Below are positions 17,369 to 26,182 of a DNA stretch of 64,000 nt, one piece after another (within the stretch, counting starts at the first letter, position 1; each line of letters opens with the position of its first letter). Under the pieces are notes generated by a model that worked only from the letters and a program-made list of their open reading frames with translations, was not told the origin of the DNA and did not search any database. The DNA comes from CBDIDH01 sp965277595 (GTDB lineage: Bacteria; Planctomycetota; Planctomycetia; Isosphaerales; Isosphaeraceae). Position numbers and translations under genes: made by a program. The stretch is from contig CBDIDH010000002.1 in NCBI GenBank assembly GCA_965277595.1, forward strand, positions 3,658,001 to 3,722,000, in the 5' to 3' direction.

Positions 17369-17615
17369 ATCGAGACCGACCCGGACGGATCGAACGCTTT
17401 CGATCTCTACCGCGAGTCAGGCATTCGAGCCCTCCTCGCGACCCCGCTCCTGAGCCACAACGGTGAAGCAATCGGCGTCCTCTCCGTTTATTTCCGAGAG
17501 CCTCACCGCCCCCCCTGAACGCCAGCAATCGCTGATGGAGCTTTACGCCCGACAGGCCGGGCAGATTCTCGCGAACGCGGAGCGTCACGCCGCCGTCGTC
17601 CGTCGTCTGACCAAA
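17369..17615 (+). pseudogene. GAF-domain remnant with a frameshift in a poly-C run
   Basis: Frame from 17369 reads FDLYRESGIRALLATPLL then GEAIGVLSVYFREPHRPP, the C-terminal half of a GAF sensor domain. It meets TGA at 17516 right after seven C residues (17509-17515); removing one C restores the frame, which goes on as PERQQSLMELYARQAGQI and LANAERHAAVVRRL, the expected closing helix. Its position right after the CheB/PAS remnant suggests both come from one long sensor gene. No intact kinase domain remains before ribBA. Confidence 0.75.
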
Positions 17616-17732
17616 GGGGGGTCCTCGCCTGGAAACGCCGGGCCTGATCGGTTGAGTTCCCGCGCATTTCTGATGGCGACCTGCCTAGAATATCCAGGCG
17701 ACCCGAATCGAACTCAAAGAGACCGTTTGAGG

Positions 17733-18971
17733 ATGGCGACGACGATGCCCTACCAATTTTCCAAGATCGAAGACGCCCTTGAGGCGGTCGCGGATGGTCG
17801 GATCGTGATCGTCGTCGACGACGAGGAGCGTGAGAACGAGGGAGACTTCATCGCCGCCGCCGACAAGGTGACCCCCGAGATGATCGCCTTCATGATCACC
17901 AAGGGGTGCGGCCAGCTTTGCATGCCCATCACGGCCGAGATCGCCGAACGCCTTGACCTCCGCCCCGTCGTTGAAAAAAACACGGCCCCCTATCACACCC
18001 CCTTCACCGTTCAGGTCGACCACAAGTCCTGCCGCACCGGCATCAGCGCCGAGGAACGCGCCCGGACCATCCGATCCATCATCGACCCGGCCACCCGCCC
18101 CGCGGACCTGGTCCGCCCCGGTCACCTCTTCCCGCTTGTCGCCAAGGAAGGAGGCGTTCTCCGCCGCGCAGGGCATACAGAGGCCGCCGTCGACCTCGCC
18201 CGGCTCGCGGGTCTGACCCCCGCCGGTGTCCTCATCGAGATCCTCGACGGCACGGGGATCGCCAGTCGTGAACGCCTTCACGCCATCGCTCAGGAATACC
18301 AGCTTCCGATGATCTCGATCGAGATGCTTATCAGCTATCGACGTCGGAGCGAGAAGCTGGTGGAACGCCTTGCCGAGGCCGAACTTCCGACCCGTTATGG
18401 ACGCGGCCGGATCGTCGGCTACCGGGTCAAGAACGAGCCGGGGAACGAGCCGGTGGCCGTTGTCATGGGCGACCTTTCGTCGATTCCCGCCCCATTGGTT
18501 CGGATGCACTCATCCTGCTTCACGGGCGACCTGCTCGAATCGCTCCGCTGCGATTGTGGCGATCAACTCCACCTGGCGCTCGAGATGATCGGCCGCGAAG
18601 GGGTCGGCGCCCTGATCTACCTGCCGCAGGAAGGCCGAGGGATTGGCCTGATTGAAAAACTACGAGCCTATGCCCTTCAGGATAGCGGACTCGACACGGT
18701 CGAGGCCAATCTCGCTCTCGGCTACCGGGCCGATCAGCGCGATTATGGACCAGGTCTTCAGATCCTTCAGGATCTCGGCCTGACCAAGGTGCGGCTCCTG
18801 ACCAATAATCCCAAGAAGACCGACGCCTTCGTCATCCACGGCCACGGCCTCGAAGTCGTCGATCAGATTCCGATCATCGCGCCGGAGGAGGCCGATCGCC
18901 GCAAGTACCTTGACACCAAACGCGATAAAATGGGCCATATTCTGCCGGCGTCGACCCCGAACGGGCTTTGA
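17733..18971 (+). CDS. ribBA: Bifunctional 3,4-dihydroxy-2-butanone-4-phosphate synthase / GTP cyclohydrolase II
   Basis: A 412-residue riboflavin synthesis enzyme. The N-terminal RibB domain has VVDDEERENEGDFIAAADKV and GHTEAAVDLARLAGL; the C-terminal RibA domain has VRMHSSCFTGD and LRCDCGDQL with the zinc-binding cysteines and IYLPQEGRGIGL. RibB makes the four-carbon unit from ribulose 5-phosphate; RibA opens GTP, together supplying both riboflavin precursors. ATG 17733 begins the conserved part; ATG 17745 is an alternative. No FMN riboswitch was seen upstream, where the sensor pseudogene lies instead. Confidence 0.95.
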   Translation: MATTMPYQFSKIEDALEAVADGRIVIVVDDEERENEGDFIAAADKVTPEMIAFMITKGCGQLCMPITAEIAERLDLRPVVEKNTAPYHTPFTVQVDHKSCRTGISAEERARTIRSIIDPATRPADLVRPGHLFPLVAKEGGVLRRAGHTEAAVDLARLAGLTPAGVLIEILDGTGIASRERLHAIAQEYQLPMISIEMLISYRRRSEKLVERLAEAELPTRYGRGRIVGYRVKNEPGNEPVAVVMGDLSSIPAPLVRMHSSCFTGDLLESLRCDCGDQLHLALEMIGREGVGALIYLPQEGRGIGLIEKLRAYALQDSGLDTVEANLALGYRADQRDYGPGLQILQDLGLTKVRLLTNNPKKTDAFVIHGHGLEVVDQIPIIAPEEADRRKYLDTKRDKMGHILPASTPNGL

Positions 18972-19141
18972 CGACCTCATCGCGCAATTTTTCGACACGC
19001 TGGCAAGGCCCGAGAAAATGGGCAGTCTCTTGGATCGGGGCGGCGGGTCTGGTATCTATGGTTAAGAGGAAAGTGACCATCGTATCGCAAGGACCGATCA
19101 TCCGGTTCACGAACCTTGCCGGTCAGAGAGAGGGGCCGATC

Positions 19142-20338
19142 ATGCGAGCGAAATGGCGAAGCCGCGTCGTGGCTCTGGGTACCCTGGTTCCCGCCATCGC
19201 GGGATCAGGCTCGGCCCTGGCGAATGGCCACCTGCGCGATCGTTTCGTGGGTCCAACGGCTTACGTCGTTGACACCGTGCCGACTTCCTATGTCGTGCCG
19301 ACGTCTTACGTCGTGCCGATGACGTATGTCAACGATTCGCCGGCGTATGTGCCGACATCCTTCGTGTTGAGCCCGACATACGCCTTCGTCCCGACGACGT
19401 ACACACGGTATCTGCCCAGAACTTACGTTCTGCCGACGACCTACGTTCCCACCTCGGTCGTCTATCCGATGGTTTATGAGACCCAGACGGTCGCGAACGC
19501 CTGCGATCCCTGCGCGGTCGAGCCGCCTTGCTGTGGATCGGCCCCGGCGCGGGTGGTCTCGCCGTCACCGTCGACGTCCCATTCCACGCCCGCCCCTCAG
19601 GTCGAGCCCGCGCCGAGCGCGGCACCGACGCCGTCCACCGTGGAAAGCGTTCCGGCCTCGGAGACGCCCGAGGTCGCCCCGGCCGCGTCGGCCTCGGCCG
19701 AGCCGACGATGAAGCGTGACACCAGCCCGGCTCCGCCTCGTCCCGCACCCGCGAAGACGGCCGATCCGAACTTCGCCGCGCCACCGCGGGCGCCCGCGGT
19801 CGAGAAAGACGTTTCCGCGCCCCCCACGGTGATTCCGTCGACCCCGATCACCGCAACCCCGCCCGCCGACGCGGAGCCGACGTCGGTCGTAAAGCCCCAG
19901 CCAACGCCGACGCCAACCCCCACGCCTCCGGTTGCCCCCGGCGCTGAAGGGGCGACGCCCGTTGACCTTCCGCCGCCCGGTGAAGCCTCCGCGATTCTTC
20001 ACAACGTTCAGAAGCCCGCCGGAGCCTCCTCGTATTTTCGGACGGTCGGTAAAGGTGATCTCCACAAGCTTGAAGGCCGCGTTTATTCCGTGGACACCGG
20101 CCGACCCGAGGAAGGTGTCCGCGTGACCTTGGTGAGCAAACGCGATCCCCTGAACGAGCTTGTCGCGCGATCGGATGCCTTCGGTCGCTACGAGGTCACG
20201 CTTCCCAACGGCGACTGGACGGTCATGGTCACGATGCCCAGCGGCCGGAGCTACCCGGTTCGGACCCTCCGGGTCGCGGACGGTCAGATCCGCGATGACC
20301 ACGGAATCGATATCCCCTCGTTGACGATCCGACGCTGA
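19142..20338 (+). CDS. Secreted protein with Thr-Tyr-Val-Pro repeats and C-terminal carboxypeptidase-regulatory-like domain
   Basis: A 398-residue protein. A signal peptide (MRAKWRSRVVALGTLVPAIAGSGSALA) precedes ~75 residues of a degenerate tandem repeat built on PTSYVVP/PTTYVP: TSYVVPTSYVVPMTYV, AYVPTSFVLSPTYAFVPTTY, RTYVLPTTYVPTSVVYP. Then a Cys cluster (ACDPCAVEPPCCGSAP), a ~180-residue Pro/Ala/Thr/Ser spacer and a compact C-terminal domain (LEGRVYSVDTGRPEEGVRVT, DAFGRYEVTLPNGDW) resembling carboxypeptidase regulatory-like beta-sandwiches that extend surface proteins. ATG 19142 has GAGAGAGGGG upstream. Function is unknown; a cell-surface structural role is inferred from composition. Confidence 0.75.
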   Translation: MRAKWRSRVVALGTLVPAIAGSGSALANGHLRDRFVGPTAYVVDTVPTSYVVPTSYVVPMTYVNDSPAYVPTSFVLSPTYAFVPTTYTRYLPRTYVLPTTYVPTSVVYPMVYETQTVANACDPCAVEPPCCGSAPARVVSPSPSTSHSTPAPQVEPAPSAAPTPSTVESVPASETPEVAPAASASAEPTMKRDTSPAPPRPAPAKTADPNFAAPPRAPAVEKDVSAPPTVIPSTPITATPPADAEPTSVVKPQPTPTPTPTPPVAPGAEGATPVDLPPPGEASAILHNVQKPAGASSYFRTVGKGDLHKLEGRVYSVDTGRPEEGVRVTLVSKRDPLNELVARSDAFGRYEVTLPNGDWTVMVTMPSGRSYPVRTLRVADGQIRDDHGIDIPSLTIRR

Positions 20339-20399
20339 TCGTTGGGCCACGAAACGTCAATAATCCCATCCCGCGCGAGGAACCGACCTGGCGCTGCTC

Positions 20400-21593
20400 T
20401 TGAATGTATCTGAAGGCGGAGCGGAAGACCGCGGTCCTCCGCTTCGCATCGTTTATTTACTGGCCTACTTCCATCCCGTCGAAAGCGGTGCCGAACGTCA
20501 GGCCCTGGCGCAAGGCGCGGAACTCGTCCGCCTCGGGCATCGCGTCGATGTGGTGACCCAGCGAATCGCGGGCTTGCCCGACGACGATCTGGTCCGTGGC
20601 GTTCGGGTTCACCGCTGGATTCGCCCTTCCAAACGCGGCCCCCTCTTCGCAATCTCGTTCGTCGCGGGCGTCATCGCCGCATTAAGGCGACTGCGCGTCG
20701 AGGTCGGTCTTGACCTGATTCACACCCATCAGGCGCTCTGGGAAGGGGTCGCCGCCGGTCTGGCTCGGCAGGCGCTGGGCCGGACCGTGCCGACGATCGT
20801 CCAGCCGGCGAGTTCGGGCTATTATGGCGAGGCCGAGGAACTTCTCCGCACCAAAGGAGCGGCCTGGCTTCGCCGCCTGGTCATTCGCAACGATGCCTTC
20901 GTCGCCATCTCCGCCGACATCGAGCGGCAGTGGATTGACCTCGGCGTCGCTCCCGAAAAAATGGTCCGCATTGCCAGCGGGGTTGATGGTTCCCACTTCG
21001 CCCCCGGTTCGGTCCTCCCCGACTTCGACGCGACCTTGCCGGCTCGGCCCCGCGTGATCTTCACCGGTCGAATCCATCCTCAGAAGAACCTCGACGTCCT
21101 TGTTGATGCCTGGCCTCAGGTATTCCAGGCGACAGGGGCGAGCCTGATTCTCGTCGGTCAAGGACCCGAACGCGGCCGACTTGAGGCCAGGGCCGAGACG
21201 CTGGGCCTGGCTCAACAAATTCGATTTCTCGGGCCAGTCGACGACGTGGCGGATGCGCTCCGCGCGGCGGATCTCTTCGTCTTGCCGAGCGTTGCCGAGG
21301 GGATGAGCAACTCGCTTCTTGAAGCGATGGCAAGTGCTCTCCCTTGCGTCGCCTCGAACATTGGCGGGAATCAGGATCTGCTCGGTCCTTCCGAAACCGG
21401 CCTCCTCGTCAGCGGCAACGATCCGCGTGACTGGGCTGTTGCCTTGGTCACTATTCTGAACGACCCGGCTCGGTGTCAGAAGCTCGGCGCATCCGGACGA
21501 CGACGGGTGGAGGAGGAATTCGCCATCAGACCGATCGTGAATCGTTATCTCGCGCTGTATCGCGAGCTTCTCAAGCCGAGATCCGCCGGTTGA
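20400..21593 (+). CDS. Glycosyltransferase family 4
   Basis: A 397-residue GT-B enzyme. The N-terminus LRIVYLLAYFHPVESGAERQ is the usual donor/acceptor opening with a glycine loop, HTHQALW follows, and the C-terminal half has VIFTGRIHPQKNLDVLVDAW, LVGQGPERGRLEA, FVLPSVAEGMSNSLLEAMA (the E-x7-E motif) and ASNIGGNQDLL. It transfers a sugar from a nucleotide donor, probably in exopolysaccharide or lipid-linked glycan synthesis. The start is TTG 20400, with no in-frame ATG before the conserved region; a CTG at 20388 lies nearer GAGGA and is an alternative. No other glycan genes adjoin it. Confidence 0.88.
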   Translation: MNVSEGGAEDRGPPLRIVYLLAYFHPVESGAERQALAQGAELVRLGHRVDVVTQRIAGLPDDDLVRGVRVHRWIRPSKRGPLFAISFVAGVIAALRRLRVEVGLDLIHTHQALWEGVAAGLARQALGRTVPTIVQPASSGYYGEAEELLRTKGAAWLRRLVIRNDAFVAISADIERQWIDLGVAPEKMVRIASGVDGSHFAPGSVLPDFDATLPARPRVIFTGRIHPQKNLDVLVDAWPQVFQATGASLILVGQGPERGRLEARAETLGLAQQIRFLGPVDDVADALRAADLFVLPSVAEGMSNSLLEAMASALPCVASNIGGNQDLLGPSETGLLVSGNDPRDWAVALVTILNDPARCQKLGASGRRRVEEEFAIRPIVNRYLALYRELLKPRSAG

Positions 21594-21776
21594 GTCCTCA
21601 AGGCAGACCGAAAAATCGATGGGATTCATCCTCCGTATTGTCTAATAGCTTGTGAAAATCTTTTCTGGTCGGCACGAGATTTTCTACGTTATTGATCTCA
21701 GAGACGAGCACGATCCGATGTCGAAGACGTTTCGACCGGAATGCTCGCAAACGGTTTTTCTACCAGGAGATTTTCC

Positions 21777-22067
21777 ATGTCGCTTCTTTTCGCGGATATC
21801 GCGTTTTCACCGAGCGGGATCATTGCCTGGCTGGTAATTGGCCTTGTTGCCGGTTGGCTCGCGGGTCTGGTCATGAAGGGTGGCGGATACGGCATGCTGG
21901 GCGACATCGTCGTCGGTCTGATCGGATCGATGGTCGGCGGCTTCCTCGTGAGCTTCTTTGTTTCTGGGGTGGCGGGATTCTGGGGGAGCATCGTCGTGTC
22001 GTTCATCGGCGCCTGCGTGATGATTGCCATTGTTCGCGCTCTCACGGGAACGCGCACGACCGTCTAA
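21777..22067 (+). CDS. GlsB/YeaQ/YmgE family (transglycosylase-associated) membrane protein
   Basis: A 96-residue hydrophobic protein with three membrane segments rich in Gly: IIAWLVIGLVAGWLAGLVMKG, GDIVVGLIGSMVGGFLVSFF and GSIVVSFIGACVMIAIVRAL. The GxxAGWLAGxxMKG opening is diagnostic of the GlsB/YeaQ/YmgE stress-related family. AGGAGA sits seven bases before ATG 21777. A strong intrinsic terminator follows at 22098-22135. Confidence 0.9.
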   Translation: MSLLFADIAFSPSGIIAWLVIGLVAGWLAGLVMKGGGYGMLGDIVVGLIGSMVGGFLVSFFVSGVAGFWGSIVVSFIGACVMIAIVRALTGTRTTV

Positions 22068-22097
22068 GACGTCTGCACATCGCCCTGAAACGCGAAT

Positions 22098-22135
22098 AAA
22101 GGCCCGTCCGATGTTTCTCGGACGGGCCTTTTTTT
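22098..22135 (+). terminator. Rho-independent terminator after the GlsB-like gene
   Basis: AAAGGCCCGTCCGA (22098-22111) pairs perfectly with TCGGACGGGCCTTT (22118-22131) around TGTTTC, and the right arm runs into a tract of T to 22135. Confidence 0.9.
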
Positions 22136-22217
22136 GTTCGTTCGTTGAGTGGAAAATTGAGCGCCAGGGTCTGATTGTCCTGCCTGGAGCCTTCAACGCC
22201 GTTGAGACAGACGTTAA

Positions 22218-22457
22218 TCAATCGGCGTCGGTTTGAATGGGAGCCTGAGCCGATTCGTCGGGAACTTCCAGAGATTTGGTCCCGCCGCCTCCGGCCACGT
22301 CGCCCCCGGTTTTCATGGTGCCCTGTGACACGCGACGTTCGGGATGGGCACCGGCTTTCTCGATCAGGGGTTTGATCTCGGGCCGCTCGTGAATGGACTC
22401 TTTGGGATTCGGCTTCTGATCGCTGGTGTTGGCATCGGGCGGATTTGTGTCAGACAT
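22218..22457 (-). CDS. Small acidic hydrophilic protein of unknown function
   Basis: A 79-residue protein, highly charged and Pro/Asp/Gly-rich, with no hydrophobic segment (DTNPPDANTSDQKPNPKESI, then RPEIKPLIEKAGAHPERRVS and a GGDVAGGGG stretch). It looks intrinsically disordered. The ATG at 22457 has CAGG upstream. Convergent with the GlsB-like gene. No family recognised. Confidence 0.55.
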   Translation of the reverse strand: MSDTNPPDANTSDQKPNPKESIHERPEIKPLIEKAGAHPERRVSQGTMKTGGDVAGGGGTKSLEVPDESAQAPIQTDAD

Positions 22458-22809
22458 GACAGACTACCTGATGGAAAGAGAAGATTCGGAGAGATCATCA
22501 CGACTCGTCCGAATTGCGTGTCCGGCAAATTCCAGGCGAGTTGACCTTCCACTGTGCAATCGTCGCGCCGACGTTGAGACGTCGCTTGCTCGTGGAAAAT
22601 CTATCTGACTGATCATCGACCTAAAAGAGCAACACCAAGTTCGGTCGGCCTTGCCGACGTGAGCGAACTCCGTATACTCCGCCACAGCATGTCTTCCGCG
22701 AGCCCTCGTCGTTCGATTGGGTGGGATAAGCGTTGACGGACGTTGCGACGACCTTTGCTCGTCCCGCGTTTGTTGCTTGGAATGGAATCGAGACGAGGGA
22801 GCGTCGACG
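22458..22809. other. Intergenic region upstream of two divergent small genes
   Basis: About 350 bases with lower GC than the flanking genes. I see no gene, RNA or clear palindrome. It must contain the promoters of the divergent genes at 22457 and 22810. Confidence 0.4.
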
Positions 22810-23295
22810 ATGAAACGGTCAAGGAAGTTTCAGGCGGGACTTGATGCCCTGGAAAACAGGACCGTCTTGAGCGTGGCTCAGCCCGCGGCGCAGATCACGG
22901 CGCTTCACGGGTCGGGCACCCTGGCAACCACCACGACGAGCACCGTGAGCAACGGCGTCAACGCGACCGTCGAGTTGACCGGAACGTTCAACGGTCTCGG
23001 CCAGGTCTCCGGGCCGTTGACCATTCAGGTTGTCACGGGGACGCACAAATTCAATGCCTCGGGAACCCTGACCGCGGCCAACGGCGATACGCTTTCGATC
23101 CAGTTCGTCGGCAAGGACCAGATGACCCGCCCGCACCAGTTGAAAGCCGTTGGCAAGTTTCCTTTTACGGTCACTGGCGGGACCGGCGGCTTTCAAGGAG
23201 CCACCGGCCGCGGCACGATCACGGTCACCCAGATCCTCGCGACCGGCGCTGAGACCTTTGCGGTCAACGGCAAGGTTCGCAATGAATTAGGTTAA
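22810..23295 (+). CDS. Short beta-rich protein with an N-terminal LEPR-like sorting motif
   Basis: A 161-residue protein starting MKRSRKFQAGLDALENRTVLS. The core ALENRTVLS resembles the 'LEPRxLL / LEDRxVLS' motif found at the N-terminus of many large planctomycete extracellular proteins, where it replaces a classical signal peptide. The rest is Thr/Gly-rich beta structure (ATVELTGTFNGLGQVSGPLT, GTLTAANGDTLSIQFVGK, FTVTGGTGGFQGATGRG). Export to the surface is inferred from the motif. ATG 22810 has GAGGGAGCG upstream. Confidence 0.75.
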   Translation: MKRSRKFQAGLDALENRTVLSVAQPAAQITALHGSGTLATTTTSTVSNGVNATVELTGTFNGLGQVSGPLTIQVVTGTHKFNASGTLTAANGDTLSIQFVGKDQMTRPHQLKAVGKFPFTVTGGTGGFQGATGRGTITVTQILATGAETFAVNGKVRNELG

Positions 23296-23314
23296 TTCGG
23301 GCCATCGACGCCGA

Positions 23315-24826
23315 TCAAACTCCGTAAAGCGATCCATACCGATTGCGAAGCGATCGGACGAGGGGCGTGGTGTCGAGTGCCTTGCCGGTAATGCGTTGGA
23401 TCAGGTCGTCGGCCCGATAGCGCTGGCCGTATCGATGAACGCGGTCGCGGAGCCAGCCAAGCAAGCTTGAAACATCGCCCTGGGAGAAAGGCCCGGCGAG
23501 GCCGCCAAGGTCGGCGTCCGCCTGGTTAAACATCTGCGCGGCGTGAAGGTTTCCCAGCGTGTACGTCGGAAAATAGCCGATCAATCCGAGACTCCAGTGG
23601 ATGTCCTGGAGACAGCCTTCGGCGTCATTGGCAGGGGTGATGCCGAGATAATCGCGATATTTTTCCGACCAGGCTCCGGGCAGGTCGGCCATTCCGAGGT
23701 CGCCGGTCAGCAGGGCGCGTTCCAGGTCAAACCGGACGAGAATGTGCAGGTTGTACGTCACCTCGTCGGCCCTGACACGAATCAAGGACGGCTCAACCTC
23801 GTTGACGGCAAAGAGAAAGGCATCTTGCGAGACCCCGCCGAGCGCCTCGCGAAAAACCCGACGCGCGAGCGGGAACCAGTAATCCCAGAAGGGGCTGCCG
23901 CGGCCGACGAGGTTTTCCCAGAGCCGCGACTGGCTCTCATGAATGCCAAGCGAGACAGCCTCACCCATTGGCGTGCCATGATGCGAGGCATCGAGCCCCT
24001 GGTCGTAGAGGCCGTGGCCGACCTCGTGCAGGATGCCAAAGAAGGCATCACCGAAGTTATGCAGGTCATACCGGGTTGTGACGCGAGTATCGCCCGGTCC
24101 GATCCCGGTACAGAAGGGGTGTTCGGTCGGATCAAGCCGTCCTTTCTCAAAATCAAAGCCAATAGCCGAGGCGACCGTTTCGCCAAAGACTTTCTGTCGG
24201 TCGAGCGGGTAGGCTCGCGTCAAGATCCCGCGATCGGGTCGGGCCGTGGAACCGGCAATCGCCTGAACAAGCGGAACGATCTCGATTCTCAGCGATTCAA
24301 AGAGTTGGGCAAGAGCCTGGCTCTGAGCGCCGGGTTCGTACTCGTCGAGTAGAGCGTCGTAAAGCTGGTCGGTGTTGCCGAGGCATTTCGCTTCCTCGCG
24401 TTTCAAGCGGAAAATCGTCTCCAGGGTCGGGCAGAGACCTGGGAAATTGTTTTCCCGGCGAGCGACGACCCATTCCGAATGCCCTCGCGAGGTCATCCGC
24501 GCCAGTTGCTCGACAAGCGACTTCGGCAACTTTGTCTGTCGGGTGTATGATCTGCGGATTTCTCGGACGTTGGCCACCTCGACGGAATCCGGGTCGGAAA
24601 TCAGGTCGGACCCCTCGACCTCATCGAGCAAGAGGCCGATCTTCGGGTCGGTCGCTCGGTCGTGAAGCAGGCCGGCGAGAAGGGCAAGTTGGTTGCCTCG
24701 ATTCTCGGCGCCTCCAACGGGCATGTACGTCTGCTCGTCCCAGCCGAGAAGCGCCGAGCATGAGGCGAGGACCGCCTGTTCTCGCGATCGTCGGATCAAA
24801 TCGTCGTAAGCGTCTCGGCCGCCCAT
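23315..24826 (-). CDS. Carboxypeptidase M32 (Taq-type) metallopeptidase
   Basis: A 503-residue cytoplasmic carboxypeptidase of MEROPS family M32. The zinc-binding HExxH is in GILHEVGHGLYDQG (residues ~265-270), followed by GTPMGEAVSLGIHESQSRLWENL, containing the third ligand Glu in HESQSR. The N-terminus has ALLGWDEQTYMPVGG, also a family signature, and GDTRVTTRYDLHNF precedes the active site. It removes C-terminal amino acids except proline. Length agrees with the family (~500). ATG 24826. It stands alone, divergent from the kinase gene at 25003. Confidence 0.93.
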   Translation of the reverse strand: MGGRDAYDDLIRRSREQAVLASCSALLGWDEQTYMPVGGAENRGNQLALLAGLLHDRATDPKIGLLLDEVEGSDLISDPDSVEVANVREIRRSYTRQTKLPKSLVEQLARMTSRGHSEWVVARRENNFPGLCPTLETIFRLKREEAKCLGNTDQLYDALLDEYEPGAQSQALAQLFESLRIEIVPLVQAIAGSTARPDRGILTRAYPLDRQKVFGETVASAIGFDFEKGRLDPTEHPFCTGIGPGDTRVTTRYDLHNFGDAFFGILHEVGHGLYDQGLDASHHGTPMGEAVSLGIHESQSRLWENLVGRGSPFWDYWFPLARRVFREALGGVSQDAFLFAVNEVEPSLIRVRADEVTYNLHILVRFDLERALLTGDLGMADLPGAWSEKYRDYLGITPANDAEGCLQDIHWSLGLIGYFPTYTLGNLHAAQMFNQADADLGGLAGPFSQGDVSSLLGWLRDRVHRYGQRYRADDLIQRITGKALDTTPLVRSLRNRYGSLYGV

Positions 24827-25002
24827 CGTGTCTCAACCCCCTGCCTTGCTGAATGAAACCACAGCCGTGATCCGGGGCATCATTCTATCGAAGACGTCGG
24901 GCAACGGGGACCGGGTCGACACGTGTAAGTCGCCGCCTTCGCTCGGATTCGTTTCGCAAGGAACCGAATGATCGTCTAAACTGGAAAAAGACGGGAGCCT
25001 GC

Positions 25003-26106
25003 GTGAGGTTGACACGCCGCGGAGTCTGGCCGAGAGTGGACGCACACATCGGAATGCATTGCCCCTGCTGCGGACACCACCTCTCGGTCCGAAGGGAATA
25101 CCTTGGCCGTCGGGTAAGTTGCCGATTCTGCAAGTCCTCCTTCCAGGTTCAGGCCGACCTGGCCGATGCCCCAATCTCAGGAGATTTCCCCGTCGTTCCT
25201 TCCGGGGAGTTCCCCGCCGTGAAGGTTGAAAACATCCGCCCGCGTGGCCTGGGAGTGCCCGGCTATGAGCCTCTCGGCCTGATCCGCAACGGGTCGATGG
25301 GACGCGTTTACAAGGCCCGACAGACCAGTGTCGATCGCTTTGTCGCGGTCAAGGTTCTTCATCACACCTTGAGCGCGACGACCGAGTTTGTCGTTCGGTT
25401 CCAACGCGAGGCCACCTTCGCGGCTCGACTCGCGCACACCAACATCCCGCATCTGATCGACGCCGGCGAGTCTGACGGATGTCCTTACCTCGTCATGGAA
25501 TACGCCGAGGGCGAGACGGCCCTGGACCGTTGCGTGAGGCAAGGACCCTTTCTCGAACCCCCCGCGCTTCGACTGGCTCTCTCCGTTGCCGAGGCCCTCG
25601 ACCACGTTCACCGTCGCGGCCTGATTCATCGGGACGTCAAGCCCGCGAACCTGATCATTGCTCCCGATGGCGGCGTCAAACTCATCGATTTCGGCCTCGC
25701 CCGATTGGCCACCGACGAGGACTGGGCCGCCGCCGAGGCGGGTAACGCAATCGGCACCCCGGAATACATCAGTCCGGAACAGACCCGAGGACAGTCCGAC
25801 CTCGACATTCGAACCGACTTCTACAGCCTGGGAGCCAGCCTCTACCATCTCGTCACCGGCCATCCCCCTTATTCCGGCACCTTGGCGGAGATCATCCGTC
25901 AGCATGCCGACCCCCGCACCCGACCCGCGCCGGTGGAAACCTTGAACACGAACCTCAGCGCCGGTTTTTCCGCCGTTGTTGGGAAGTTGATGTCCAAGAA
26001 CCGTGATGATCGCTACCGCAACGCCTCGACCCTTCTCGCCGACCTGATCCGCGTCCGTCGGGGCGACTTCAAACAAACACCGGAGCCGGCCGCCTCGGGA
26101 AATTGA
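25003..26106 (+). CDS. Ser/Thr protein kinase with N-terminal zinc-ribbon
   Basis: A 367-residue soluble kinase. Residues ~18-45 hold CPCCGHH and CRFCKSSF, a four-cysteine zinc ribbon common ahead of planctomycete kinases. The kinase domain spans ~87-355: glycine loop RNGSMGRVYKA, VAVKVL with the catalytic Lys, HRDVKPANLI with Asp211, IDFGLAR and GTPEYISPEQTRG. All catalytic residues are present. There is no membrane segment or sensor domain, so the input is unclear. GTG 25003 has GGGAG five bases upstream; ATG 25054 is an alternative. A hairpin overlaps the stop codon. Confidence 0.9.
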   Translation: MRLTRRGVWPRVDAHIGMHCPCCGHHLSVRREYLGRRVSCRFCKSSFQVQADLADAPISGDFPVVPSGEFPAVKVENIRPRGLGVPGYEPLGLIRNGSMGRVYKARQTSVDRFVAVKVLHHTLSATTEFVVRFQREATFAARLAHTNIPHLIDAGESDGCPYLVMEYAEGETALDRCVRQGPFLEPPALRLALSVAEALDHVHRRGLIHRDVKPANLIIAPDGGVKLIDFGLARLATDEDWAAAEAGNAIGTPEYISPEQTRGQSDLDIRTDFYSLGASLYHLVTGHPPYSGTLAEIIRQHADPRTRPAPVETLNTNLSAGFSAVVGKLMSKNRDDRYRNASTLLADLIRVRRGDFKQTPEPAASGN

Positions 26107-26121
26107 AGGGGCCGGCTCCGG
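26080..26121 (+). terminator. Hairpin spanning the stop codon of the kinase gene
   Basis: CCGGAGCCGGCC (26080-26091) pairs perfectly with GGCCGGCTCCGG (26110-26121), with the TGA in the loop and TTCGTTTT after it. It is a plausible intrinsic terminator that begins inside the coding sequence. Confidence 0.6.
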
Positions 26122-26130
26122 TTCGTTTTG

Positions 26131-26169
26131 AAAAAACCCGGTCGTCATTCTCAAGCGAGCACGACCGGG
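26131..26169 (-). terminator. Rho-independent terminator of the Gly/Met-rich protein gene
   Basis: On the minus strand CCCGGTCGT (26169-26161) pairs with ACGACCGGG (26145-26137) and is followed by six T (26136-26131). It sits 14 bases after the minus-strand stop at 26183. Confidence 0.85.
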
Positions 26170-26182
26170 CTTAAGGACGATC

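Noticed and set aside
16623..17588. Open frame of 321 codons on the minus strand
   Set aside because: It covers the CheB/PAS/GAF remnant whose + strand reading is clearly homologous to known domains; the minus-strand protein shows no recognisable motif.
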